Notes: a model not told the origin generated them from the letters alone. A stretch of DNA of 28,446 nucleotides from Hyphococcus sp. (GCA_021604585.1 BQJG01000047.1:1-28446); one strand, 5' to 3'. Shown: positions 8,143 through 14,931, counted from the first letter of the stretch. Translations and numbers: made by a program.

Positions 8143-9687
8143 TTAAGACGCAGGCGTGTCGCCAACGAGCAGACGGGTCGCGAAAAACCCGTCCATGCCG
8201 CCTTGCTCGGAGAGCATAGAGGGCAGGGTCCGCATGTCGCCGTCGCGATTGATCGCTTTGTCGAAGCCGCCAATTTCCGCCGGATCGATCGCAACGCGCG
8301 TGACATTGGCGTTGCGCGTTAGCGCCGACTTTGCCTGCGCTTCGCCCTCTTCGCGCTGCAAGGAGCAAACGCAATAAACGAGCACGCCGCCAGGTTTCAA
8401 AAGGCCAAGCGCGTGATCGATCATTTTGGTTTGCAAGTCGGTGAGGGCGGCAACAACAGTTTCGCCTTTCGACCACGGAATGTCGGGGTGGCGGCGGATG
8501 GTGCCAGTCGCTGTGCAAGGCGCATCGAGAAGGACGGCGTCAGCAAGTTCTGCTGGACGGAACCGCAGCGCATCTTCTTCAACGAGGCGCGCTTTCATGT
8601 TCATGCGTTCCAGATTTTCTTGCACGCGCTCAAGCCGTGCGCCGGATTTGTCGATGGCAGTGACATTCGCACCAGCCGATACGAGTTGCAGAGTCTTGCC
8701 GCCAGGCGCCGCGCACAGGTCGTAAACAAGTTTGCCGCTGACATCGCCGAGCAGTTTGACGGGAAGACTGGCGGCGACATCCTGCACCCACCAAGCGCCT
8801 TCATCGAAGCCTTCAAGCAGCGTCACGTCGCTGATGCGGGCAAAGCGAATGCTGCTATTGGCGAGCCGGAGCGGTTCATGTCCGGCGTCGCGAAAGCGCG
8901 CAAGCCAAGCGTCGCTGTCTTCGCCGGACTTCAGCGTGATATCCAGCGGCGGCGTTGCGCGATGGGCTTCAGTGATGGCTTTCGCACCATTGGGCCCATA
9001 GCTCCGCTCCCATGACCGCCATATCCAGGCCGGCGTGTCGGTGCGCGGCGGAATTTTTGCAAGCGCCTCTTTGCCGGTGTCTGCGATTTTGCGCGTAACC
9101 GCATTAATCAGTGATGCATAACCGCCGGTTTCGCCGCGCTCATTGGCGAGTTCAACCGAAGTTGAAACCGCCGCGTGGGCGGGCGTGTCCAAAATCAAAA
9201 GCTGCGCGGCGGCGATGCGCAATATGTCCATCACGCGCGCGGATTTTTTCGGCAGCGGCCGGTCGAGATAACCGCCGAGAATGTGATCGATGGCGCCGCG
9301 GCGGCGCAAGGTTTCTGCCGCGAGCAACCGCGCGAAACCCCGGTCCGAGCCTTCAAGCGCTTCAAAAGGACGCGTGCGCGCAATAGCGTCGTCAAGCGTT
9401 GCGCCTTCGTCGATGCGATCGAGAATTTCAAGCACCGCCCGGCGCGCCGCAACGCCTGGCTTGGTTGAAAGGGGCCGCGACGGCGCTGCCTCTTCGTCTC
9501 GCGGTTTTCTGTCGCGCGGATCACGCGTGCGATCGCCAACTGGACGATCTCTGTCAGGCTTGTTCCCTCCGAAACGGGCACCGCCGGAGCGCGGGCCCTT
9601 AAAGGAGCGGTCATCGGTGCGCGCGCCGGATCGCGGTCCGCGATCGTCGCGGCGGCCCTTGGGCCCTGAGGGAGGTCTTTTTTCCAT
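8143..9687 (-). CDS. rsmB: RsmB-type 16S rRNA (cytosine-C5) methyltransferase
   Basis: A 514-residue protein that probably methylates a cytosine (C967 in E. coli numbering) in 16S rRNA using S-adenosylmethionine. An Arg/Gly/Asp-rich tail of about 65 residues precedes a NusB-like RNA-binding domain (about 68-200), then the Rossmann methyltransferase domain with SAM motif I (YDLCAAPGGKT, about 322), the motif IV cysteine in DAPC (about 391) and the motif VI cysteine in VYCVCSLQREEGE (about 441). Both catalytic cysteines of the class are present. The start at 9687 (MEKRPP) is chosen because the sequence upstream in the same frame does not resemble the family. The tail makes it longer than E. coli RsmB (about 429 residues). 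Confidence 0.88.
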   Translation of the reverse strand: MEKRPPSGPKGRRDDRGPRSGARTDDRSFKGPRSGGARFGGNKPDRDRPVGDRTRDPRDRKPRDEEAAPSRPLSTKPGVAARRAVLEILDRIDEGATLDDAIARTRPFEALEGSDRGFARLLAAETLRRRGAIDHILGGYLDRPLPKKSARVMDILRIAAAQLLILDTPAHAAVSTSVELANERGETGGYASLINAVTRKIADTGKEALAKIPPRTDTPAWIWRSWERSYGPNGAKAITEAHRATPPLDITLKSGEDSDAWLARFRDAGHEPLRLANSSIRFARISDVTLLEGFDEGAWWVQDVAASLPVKLLGDVSGKLVYDLCAAPGGKTLQLVSAGANVTAIDKSGARLERVQENLERMNMKARLVEEDALRFRPAELADAVLLDAPCTATGTIRRHPDIPWSKGETVVAALTDLQTKMIDHALGLLKPGGVLVYCVCSLQREEGEAQAKSALTRNANVTRVAIDPAEIGGFDKAINRDGDMRTLPSMLSEQGGMDGFFATRLLVGDTPAS

Positions 9688-9836
9688 AAGGCCCCGCCTA
9701 AACCACGGCTCAGGCGGAAAGTCACCCGAAATCAGCGGGAAAAGCCGCATCTGGCCGTCGCCGGGCTTTTCGCCTAAGGTTGTTTCAGCCGGGTCTGCCC
9801 GGAACATATGTAGCTTTGGGGAAAAGTGAGGGGTCT

Positions 9837-10559
9837 ATGAAATCGATTGCCGCCCTATTGGGCGCCGCCGCAATGGCGTTTGCAGCTGGAGTGACGGGCG
9901 CGAATGCGCAAAACCAGATGGGGTCGAGCGGCGGGCTGTCCAACCCTGAAACCGTCGTCCGCAAGTTCTCGATCCAGACCGTTGGGCCTGTCCTGAACGA
10001 ACTCAACATGCCTTGGCAGGTCAAACAGCTCGACAATGGCGCGCAATACATCCACGCGGCCAGCGGTTCGATGCAATTCATTTTGTTCTTTACCGTATGC
10101 CAGGGCGCCGAATGCGCAGGCATGCAGGCGATGACTTTTTTCAGCCAGTCAGGCGCCAACCCGCAGACAGTCCAGGCGTTCAACAGCAAATACCCGTTTG
10201 GAACCGCCGGCGTTGACCAGGACGGCACGGCTTATGTGAGCCGCTATGAGATCGCTGATTACGGCATTCCGCGCGGCAATATCGCGTCTTCCGTCACAAA
10301 CTTTCTTCAGCTGGCGCAAATGTTCGTTGCTGAGCTTGAGAACGCGCACCAGACTGTAAGCCTTGACGGCTATGCTGATGATCTCGCGTCGTCTTCGCTG
10401 AACCGCCAATCGCTCAGTCATTTTTCTGGTGTCGAAGGTTCATTCTCAACTCAGGCGAAAGAACACCGCGACGGGTTTGAACAGGGCGCGGAAATGGTCC
10501 GCCTGCTGCTGAAAGATGAATCGGCGCCGCGCAACAAGATTCAAAACAAGCTCGACTGA
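9837..10559 (+). CDS. Secreted YbjN domain-containing protein
   Basis: A 240-residue protein with a clear Sec signal peptide (MKSIAALLGAAAMAFAAGVTGANAQ; predicted cleavage after ANA near residue 23). The body resembles YbjN domains, which share the type III chaperone-like fold: a first helix-strand unit (VVRKFSIQTVGPVLNEL), a pair of beta strands with the motif CQGAEC in the middle, and a helix with NSKYPFGTAGVDQDGTAYVS. Periplasmic location is inferred from the signal peptide. Function is unknown for most members. The start has GAGGGG a few bases upstream. It is followed by a strong terminator, so it is a single-gene unit separate from the TadE-like genes downstream. Confidence 0.75.
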   Translation: MKSIAALLGAAAMAFAAGVTGANAQNQMGSSGGLSNPETVVRKFSIQTVGPVLNELNMPWQVKQLDNGAQYIHAASGSMQFILFFTVCQGAECAGMQAMTFFSQSGANPQTVQAFNSKYPFGTAGVDQDGTAYVSRYEIADYGIPRGNIASSVTNFLQLAQMFVAELENAHQTVSLDGYADDLASSSLNRQSLSHFSGVEGSFSTQAKEHRDGFEQGAEMVRLLLKDESAPRNKIQNKLD

Positions 10560-10579
10560 GGTCTCGTATTCAGTTGACG

Positions 10580-10611
10580 AAAAGGGCGCCGGGTTGGCGC
10601 CCTTTTCCTTT
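10580..10611 (+). terminator. Intrinsic terminator after the YbjN-domain gene
   Basis: A perfect stem GGGCGCC / GGCGCCC with a five-base loop, flanked by AAAA and TTTTCCTTTT. It lies 20 bases after the stop codon at 10559. Confidence 0.87.
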
Positions 10612-10718
10612 TGTTAAGCATGTTTCCTGACCGTTCCTTAACGGCGTCCGCCTAACTGTTAACACTGAGTGGGCGACTGTCTGGTCGGCGTCGCGCGGCA
10701 TCCAGTGTGGAAAAGGAA

Positions 10719-11270
10719 ATGCGGCAGAAAGCGCGCAAACTCATCAAAGATAGGCGAGGGTCGACGGCAGTGGAGTTCGCTATCGTCGCGCCTTTGTTGC
10801 TGGCGCTGATTTTCTCGATCATGGAAGCGGGCTGGTATTTTTTCGTGACCTCTTCGGTGCATCAGGCGAGCGCCAATGCGGCCCGGCTCATCCGCACTGG
10901 GCAGGCGCAAAACGCAGACATGACCGCCGATGCGTTTTTTCAGCAGATATGCAAAGTCGTGAGCGCTTTTGGCGATTGCAATGAAAAGCTGACCATAGAC
11001 ATTACGCGTTTCAACACCTTCGCCGAGCTGTCGGACGATCTTAGCCAGCCCGTCTGCCGTGACCGCGATGACCCGACTATTCAGGGTTCACAGTTCAGCC
11101 AAAGCGACTATGGCGGCCAGCGCGACATCATACGCGTGCGCGTTTGCTATCTATACAAGCCGATCAACCCGGCGCTCGGTCTGAACCTTGCGCAAACTGC
11201 GCATGGGGAACGGAAAATTTTTGCGGTGTCTATCTTTCGCAATGAACCTTTTGCGGGGGCTGGATCGTGA
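10719..11270 (+). CDS. TadE-like pilus assembly pseudopilin (first of two)
   Basis: A 183-residue protein with the TadE signature: a short basic N-terminus (RKLIKDRRGST), the motif AVEFAIVAPLLLALIFSIME giving one membrane helix at about residues 17-40, and a periplasmic domain with four or more cysteines. TadE/TadF proteins are minor pseudopilins of Flp/Tad pili, cleaved by a prepilin peptidase near the Gly-x-x-x-x-Glu site. The start is set at ATG 10719 (GGA seven bases upstream); GTG 10707 is in frame but lacks a ribosome site. The stop overlaps the next start (TGATG), so the two genes are coupled. No other tad genes are in the window. Confidence 0.86.
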   Translation: MRQKARKLIKDRRGSTAVEFAIVAPLLLALIFSIMEAGWYFFVTSSVHQASANAARLIRTGQAQNADMTADAFFQQICKVVSAFGDCNEKLTIDITRFNTFAELSDDLSQPVCRDRDDPTIQGSQFSQSDYGGQRDIIRVRVCYLYKPINPALGLNLAQTAHGERKIFAVSIFRNEPFAGAGS

Positions 11271-11848
11271 TGCAATCTCTGCGGCGACAGGGCGTGAGCC
11301 AATTGATGCGGTGGCGCGACTGCAGATCCGGCATAGCGGCGGTGGAGTTCGCCCTTGTGGGACCGCTGATGATTCTGATTTTTTTTGGCGTGGTTGAAAG
11401 CGCTGACGCATTGGCGCGAAGCCGTCAGGTGACGCTTGCCGTCAACACGCTGGCCGATCTCGCATCGCAGGAAACAAATCTGTTGACGTCAGATGCAGAC
11501 GATCTGTTCGGCGGGATCGAACAGATCGTCGATGCGGGCGGCGCCCCTATGAATATTCGCCTTGTCAGCGTCATCACTGATGCCGACGGCGATCCGGTGG
11601 TGCATTGGAGCCGCGATAATTCCGGCGGGCAGCCCTATGTGAAAGGGTCAGCTTATGATGGTTTGCCGACATCGACGCTGATCGATCCGGGCGCGTCAAT
11701 TCTCGTAGGCGAGATCACTTATCAGTACAGCTCCCGGCTCACCAATGTTGTAATACCGCCCATCACCTTTAAGGGGTCGGCAACGCGCTGGCCGCGCCGT
11801 TCCGTCAAGGTTCAGCTCTGCACATCTGCGAGCCATTGCACGTCTTGA
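11270..11848 (+). CDS. TadE/TadG-like pilus assembly protein (second of two)
   Basis: A 192-residue protein with the same architecture as its upstream neighbour: basic N-terminus, GIAAVEFALVGPLMILIFFG as a single membrane helix at about residues 21-45, and a periplasmic domain of about 145 residues. The C-terminus carries a cysteine pair (LCTSASHC). Start ATG 11270 overlaps the preceding TGA by one base, a typical coupling arrangement; GTG 11267 immediately before it is less likely. Two tandem TadE-domain genes are common in alphaproteobacterial tad loci, and such pairs also occur away from the main cluster. The gene converges on the oxygenase gene with only 14 bases between stops. Confidence 0.84.
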   Translation: MQSLRRQGVSQLMRWRDCRSGIAAVEFALVGPLMILIFFGVVESADALARSRQVTLAVNTLADLASQETNLLTSDADDLFGGIEQIVDAGGAPMNIRLVSVITDADGDPVVHWSRDNSGGQPYVKGSAYDGLPTSTLIDPGASILVGEITYQYSSRLTNVVIPPITFKGSATRWPRRSVKVQLCTSASHCTS

Positions 11849-11862
11849 GGCGTGGCTGCCGG

Positions 11863-12525
11863 TCAGGCGCCGGTTCTGGGAATGTTGCGCGCCGGAACCG
11901 TCGTCACATTCATTGCGATAGAAATGCGTTCGCCGGGTCCCTTGGACGGCTTGACCGCATGTGACAGCCAGGATGGAAATACAACCAGCCGCCCCGGCGC
12001 CGGCTCAAACATTTGGCTGGTAGGCAAGCGTTCGCCGTTTGCGCCGACAAACTGCAGATCCGGAGCGTACATGCGATTGGTCGGGTAATTCGGATCGTGC
12101 AGGACCAGCGCCGCGGCGGCGTCGCCGCCATCATCGACATAATACACAGCCGACCATAATGCGCCCGGGTGGGTGTGTGCTTGATTAGAGGCGCCAGGCG
12201 GCGAAATATTCGCCCACATCTCGATGCCGAACTCGTAGCGAGGCACGCCGCCCCGCATGCCCACATCATCGGTGCGTGACGCGCATAGTTGCAATGTTTC
12301 GAGCGCTAGCGTCTTCGAGGCTTCGCCGCCCCAGCGAAGCATCTCCGAATCCGAGTGCCAGCCAAGAATATTTGAGCGCTGCACGCCGGAAGACTCTGCG
12401 CGCCGCGCAACAATCACTTGCTTCAATTGTGCATTGAGCGTTGCGGCATTGGCGAGCGATGTCACCATGACCGGTGTTGGAAAAAGAAAGCTGATCTCTG
12501 GATCCGCCGCCTTGTGATCGTTCAT
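11863..12525 (-). CDS. Putative 2OG-Fe(II) oxygenase (TIGR02466-like)
   Basis: A 220-residue protein resembling the TIGR02466/2OG-FeII_Oxy_5 group. Landmarks are FLFPTPVMV near the N-terminus, the metal-ligand region QAHTHPGALWSAVYYVDDGG (H117, H119), a distal histidine H189 in FPSWLSHAVKP and the 2-oxoglutarate-binding arginine R200 in ERISIAMNV. These fit a double-stranded beta-helix dioxygenase that uses Fe(II) and 2-oxoglutarate. The substrate is unknown. The classical HxD is replaced by HxH, which I recall as usual in this group. No signal peptide is visible, so it is probably cytosolic. It lies between the TadE-like pair and the mer-like block, with no operon partner. Confidence 0.8.
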   Translation of the reverse strand: MNDHKAADPEISFLFPTPVMVTSLANAATLNAQLKQVIVARRAESSGVQRSNILGWHSDSEMLRWGGEASKTLALETLQLCASRTDDVGMRGGVPRYEFGIEMWANISPPGASNQAHTHPGALWSAVYYVDDGGDAAAALVLHDPNYPTNRMYAPDLQFVGANGERLPTSQMFEPAPGRLVVFPSWLSHAVKPSKGPGERISIAMNVTTVPARNIPRTGA

Positions 12526-12713
12526 CGCCGCCTCATCTTATTGCCCTCGCCAAAGCGTATAGCACCGCATACGCGGTCAGCGAACTGCAAACGGGCATTA
12601 CGGCTGGAAGCAAAATGGTGGAGCTGGACGAACAAACATCGAACCAGCTTTTCGACATTTTGCAGGATTGGAATAGCGCCCTGCAAGAGTTTTCTGATCA
12701 GTTAGAGCCTTGA
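12495..12713 (+). pseudogene. Possible gene remnant or 32-codon small ORF
   Basis: A frame open from 12495 to the TGA at 12711-12713 reads like the C-terminal part of a helical protein (AKAYSTAYAVSELQTG, then ATG 12615 and MVELDEQTSNQLFDILQDWN). It has no ATG, GTG or TTG start before 12615, so the plausible coding part is either a decapitated remnant or a very small gene starting at 12615. I recognise no family. It sits at the left boundary of the mer-like block, and the 10-bp copy of the tRNA-Ala end (12616-12625) falls within it. A chance open frame cannot be excluded. Confidence 0.25.
12616..12625. repeat. 10-bp direct copy of the tRNA-Ala 3' end (candidate att site)
   Basis: TGGTGGAGCT here is identical to 14183-14192, which is exactly the CCA end of the tRNA-Ala gene read on the plus strand. 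A second tRNA-like piece, TCGAACC (12639-12645; compare 14201-14207), follows with five extra bases between. The two copies flank the mer-like block in direct orientation, as attachment repeats of a tRNA-targeting element would. The match is short and no integrase is present, so this is a hypothesis. Confidence 0.35.
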
Positions 12714-12724
12714 TAAGAAGGTCA

Positions 12725-12767
12725 AAAGGTCTGCTTAGACGAAAAGGGGTCAGCTAAACAGACCTTT
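12725..12767 (-). terminator. Probable terminator of the merR-like gene, overlapping its 3' end
   Basis: Arms 12725-12738 and 12754-12767 form a 14-bp stem on the minus-strand RNA with one G-U wobble and a 15-base loop. In plus-strand RNA the same position is a C-A mismatch, so the hairpin favours the minus direction. It is followed by only four T. The upstream arm encodes the last residues (KGLFS) of the regulator. Confidence 0.55.
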
Positions 12768-13148
12768 AATGATGGCGCAATCAGGGGACTCATTGCGATC
12801 ACACTTCTGCGCCACCGATGTCAGCGATTTTTCAAGTTTCTTTAAATCTGCAATCTTTTTTCGGATGTCTTCGAGGTGATCGGTGGCGATATCATAGACT
12901 TGGGCGCAAGAGGGTTTTTCGTCTTCCAGACCTAGAAGCGCCCGAATGTTTTCCAATGAGAATCCCAATTCCCGGCCTCGTTTTATGAAGCGTAGGCGCT
13001 GCGCAAGCGCTTCATCATAGACGCGATGTCCGCTTTGTTTTCGGGGCGCTTGCGGCATAAGACCGATTTTTTCGTAGTAGCGGATAGTCTCAATGTTCAC
13101 GCCAGTTTGATCGCTGAGCTTTCCGATGGTGAGGGTATATGAAGACAT
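12750..13148 (-). CDS. merR: MerR-family metal-responsive regulator
   Basis: A 132-residue regulator with the MerR winged helix-turn-helix (TIGKLSDQTGVNIETIRYYEKIGLM at residues 7-31, then SGHRVYDE) and a long dimerisation helix. Cysteines C81, C116 and C124 match in position the three Hg(II)-binding cysteines of Tn501 MerR (82, 117, 126), though the last loop is one residue shorter. It is likely to repress without metal and twist the promoter to activate with Hg(II); binding of another thiophilic metal is possible. The start at 13148 gives the canonical MerR N-terminus; a longer open frame antisense through the transporter gene is a shadow. It is divergent from the operon it probably controls, 43 bases away. 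Confidence 0.87.
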   Translation of the reverse strand: MSSYTLTIGKLSDQTGVNIETIRYYEKIGLMPQAPRKQSGHRVYDEALAQRLRFIKRGRELGFSLENIRALLGLEDEKPSCAQVYDIATDHLEDIRKKIADLKKLEKSLTSVAQKCDRNESPDCAIIKGLFS

Positions 13149-13153
13149 TTTTC

Positions 13154-13184
13154 TTGCACCTGTAGTCGCTACAGATATTACAAT
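13154..13184 (+). promoter_or_regulatory. MerR-type operator-promoter for the MerT-like operon
   Basis: TTGCAC (13154-13159) and TACAAT (13179-13184) are separated by exactly 19 bp, the over-long spacer typical of MerR-controlled promoters. The perfect dyad CTGTAG-TCG-CTACAG (13160-13174) starts directly after the -35 box, the same placement as in the known mer operator. The predicted start of transcription falls at about 13190-13192, on the ATG of the MerT-like gene, so the mRNA would have little or no leader. Confidence 0.8.
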
Positions 13185-13191
13185 AAAAATT

Positions 13192-13557
13192 ATGTCGGAT
13201 GAACCGCAAAAACCTAAGCAGGCTAAGAAGCAGGGAATTATAGCCGGAGGCAGTGCGATATCAGGGCTTGCGGCGCTGATTGGCGCGTCTTGTTGCGTCT
13301 TGCCATTGATCCTCGTCAATCTGGGAGTGAGTGCTGCACTCGTTGGAAAGCTCGCGTTTTTTGCGCGTGCACAGCAATATTTTATGGGAGCGGCGGTTTT
13401 ACTTCTAATTGTGGCGTTAGCTGCTTCATTTTGGAATGGACGGCGGCCTAGCAAAAGGGTGGTGGCGGCTCTCCTCATAGCGATAATATTTGTTCTGGCA
13501 GCCTACATAATGCCTTTCTATGAAGGGCAATTGCTTCGTTGGATAAATTTTCAATGA
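13192..13557 (+). CDS. MerT-like metal transporter
   Basis: A 121-residue inner-membrane protein with three or four hydrophobic helices. The first helix ends in GASCCVLPLILVNLGVSA, which matches the MerT helix bearing the vicinal cysteine pair (C34, C35 here) that takes Hg(II) across the membrane. The second cysteine pair of classical MerT, in the loop after helix 2, is absent. Start ATG 13192 is chosen because it follows the -10 box directly; there is no ribosome site, consistent with leaderless translation. It is the first of three overlapping genes, with no merA or merP. Mercuric ion uptake is the best guess; another soft metal is possible. Confidence 0.75.
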   Translation: MSDEPQKPKQAKKQGIIAGGSAISGLAALIGASCCVLPLILVNLGVSAALVGKLAFFARAQQYFMGAAVLLLIVALAASFWNGRRPSKRVVAALLIAIIFVLAAYIMPFYEGQLLRWINFQ

Positions 13558-13571
13558 CGGGGATTGTCCAA

Positions 13572-13766
13572 ATGTCGACTATCACCTGTCCGCAATGTGG
13601 GCATCAGTCTACTGATGAAATGCCTACAGACGCCTGCCAGTGGTTTTATGACTGCAAAGGATGTGGCGTAGTTTTAAAACCGAAATCCGGTGATTGTTGC
13701 GTCTATTGTTCCTATGGTGATGTAAAATGCCCCCCGATTCAGACTGGAGAGTCCTGCTGTGGATGA
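13572..13766 (+). CDS. GDCCVxC domain-containing Cys-rich protein
   Basis: A 64-residue protein with 11 cysteines: CPQC at 6-9, C22, CKGC at 28-31, the family motif GDCCVYC at 40-46, C53 and a terminal SCCG. The pattern looks like zinc-ribbon or thiolate metal-binding knuckles. The family is known next to mercury-resistance genes in proteobacteria but has no established biochemical role; a cytosolic metal relay or buffer between the transporter and other partners is an inference. ATG 13572 is preferred (GGGG nine bases upstream, typical MSTITCP start). ATG 13554 is an alternative that would overlap the MerT-like stop as ATGA. It overlaps the next gene by eight bases. Confidence 0.8.
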   Translation: MSTITCPQCGHQSTDEMPTDACQWFYDCKGCGVVLKPKSGDCCVYCSYGDVKCPPIQTGESCCG

Positions 13767-14151
13767 TAAGGCTCAGCATGACCATGCGGCGCAACCGCTT
13801 CCATTCTTCGTGTCTTGGGGGCTTCCACTTGTAATTTTGCTTTCAACAAACTTTATGAATGACGCCGTGCCGCTCTGGGGCACTGTTGCAATTATGAGCG
13901 GCGCATTTTTCTGGATGGGGCTGGCCTGTTTGCTAAACGCCAGGCGCTGCCGCAGGCGGCATTGCTATTATTCCGGACCAATTTTCATTATTGGCGGCAT
14001 TGCCGTTCTGCTGGTGGGCTTCGAGATCGTTTCACTCGGACAAGATGGACTCGTTATTGTCGCTAGCGTCACTCTCGCGCTATCGTTGCTGACGTATTTG
14101 AGCGAAGTGTTGTTCGGAAAATACGTGAATAACACCCCAGCCAAAGAGTAG
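13759..14151 (+). CDS. Four-helix membrane protein of the mer-like operon, function unknown
   Basis: A 130-residue protein that begins with a GTG start within the preceding gene, with GGAG nine bases upstream. An N-terminal cytosolic tail with two histidines (DDKAQHDHAAQ) is followed by hydrophobic helices at about 14-30, 38-59, 72-91 and 97-117. The second and third are joined by a short basic loop with three cysteines nearby (C57, then ARRCRRRHCYYSGP with C64 and C69). I do not recognise a named family, although similar proteins accompany MerT-type genes in alphaproteobacteria. The loop cysteines and the operon suggest metal handling at the membrane. It ends 31 bases before the tRNA-Ala 3' end. 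Confidence 0.72.
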   Translation: MDDKAQHDHAAQPLPFFVSWGLPLVILLSTNFMNDAVPLWGTVAIMSGAFFWMGLACLLNARRCRRRHCYYSGPIFIIGGIAVLLVGFEIVSLGQDGLVIVASVTLALSLLTYLSEVLFGKYVNNTPAKE

Positions 14152-14182
14152 CCCGTGTTTCTCGGAATAGTTTTCCATAAGG

Positions 14183-14258
<76 letters not shown>

Positions 14259-14381
14259 AACTCTGTTCAGCGACTGCTTTGGGCGCGCGCCGCCTGAGCG
14301 TCTCCCTGATCGGGGAAATGCGAGCGGCGGAACCTATCGGCGCCACTCCGCCGGCGCAAGACCAAAATACGCGCTTTCGTC

Positions 14382-14813
14382 CTAGTCGTTGTCCTCGCCG
14401 CTCGGTTTAACGATGGCGGTCATATCGTCATCGTCGTCATCATCAAGCAGGCTGTCGTCATCTTCATCGTCATCGTCGTCGTCGAGATCGACGTCGATAT
14501 CGCCGATGCCTGCCAGTTCGTCATCATCGTCATCATCATCGTCGCTGTCTTCATCGAGCCCGGGCTGGCGCTTGGATTTGGCGGCCAGTTTTTCTTTGTC
14601 CGCCGCTTCGAGCGATGTCTCTTTGCTGGCTGGCTTCGCAGCGACCGGCGCCGGCTCGTCATCTTCCTTGCGCGCCCGGCGCGGTTTGAGCAGCGCTTCG
14701 GGAACGAATTCATGCTCGCATTTTGGGCAATGCGCAGGCTCTTTGTTGAGATCATAAAAGCGTGTGCCGCATTCGGGGCAGTCGCGCTTCACGCCAAGTT
14801 CTGGTTTCGTCAT
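14382..14813 (-). CDS. TIGR02300 / FYDLN-acid domain protein
   Basis: A 143-residue protein with an N-terminal zinc-ribbon-like part, cysteines C12-x2-C15 and C29-x2-C32 around the family motif RFYDLNKEPAHCPKC, followed by a Lys/Ala linker and an extremely acidic tail of aspartate runs from about residue 90. The family is widespread in alphaproteobacteria and commonly encoded beside aroA, as here (divergent, 118-bp gap). Function is unknown. The acidic tail could mimic nucleic acid or bind basic proteins; that is inference. The tail is encoded by near-perfect GAY triplet repeats. There is no signal peptide. The start is the conserved MTKPELGVKRDCPECG. Confidence 0.9.
   Translation of the reverse strand: MTKPELGVKRDCPECGTRFYDLNKEPAHCPKCEHEFVPEALLKPRRARKEDDEPAPVAAKPASKETSLEAADKEKLAAKSKRQPGLDEDSDDDDDDDDELAGIGDIDVDLDDDDDDEDDDSLLDDDDDDDMTAIVKPSGEDND
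14425..14557. repeat. GAY triplet-repeat tract coding for poly-aspartate
   Basis: On the minus strand this stretch is dominated by GAT and GAC codons in several runs of up to eight, interrupted by short spacers. It is low-complexity coding DNA in the FYDLN-acid gene and is prone to replication slippage; changes in units of three would alter tail length without a frameshift. Confidence 0.75.
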
Positions 14814-14931
14814 TTAAAGGTGCCGTCCGTAAAGGAAATTCATGTGAAAGCGGACCTGTTGCCACGGCAGGGGCCGGGTGTCAAAAGGATTGCGCCCGTT
14901 TATTGCGGGTCACTGGAGCGGGCAATAGCGA

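Noticed and set aside
8128..8146. CtrA-like TTAA cluster downstream of the rsmB stop
   Set aside because: Spacings are 2, 5 and 11 bases, and the site is at a gene end rather than a promoter.
10614..10662. CtrA binding site before the TadE-like genes
   Set aside because: Three TTAA motifs are present, but spacings are 20 and 17 bases, not the required seven.
12418..12705. 95-codon plus-strand frame
   Set aside because: It is partly antisense to the oxygenase gene. A different frame in the same region looks more coding-like, and no family is recognisable.
13149..13478. N-terminal extension of the merR-like gene to 13478
   Set aside because: It is antisense through the MerT-like gene and covers the operator. 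The conserved MerR N-terminus begins at 13148.
14389..14757. Serine-rich plus-strand frame
   Set aside because: It is the antisense reading of the aspartate triplet repeats.
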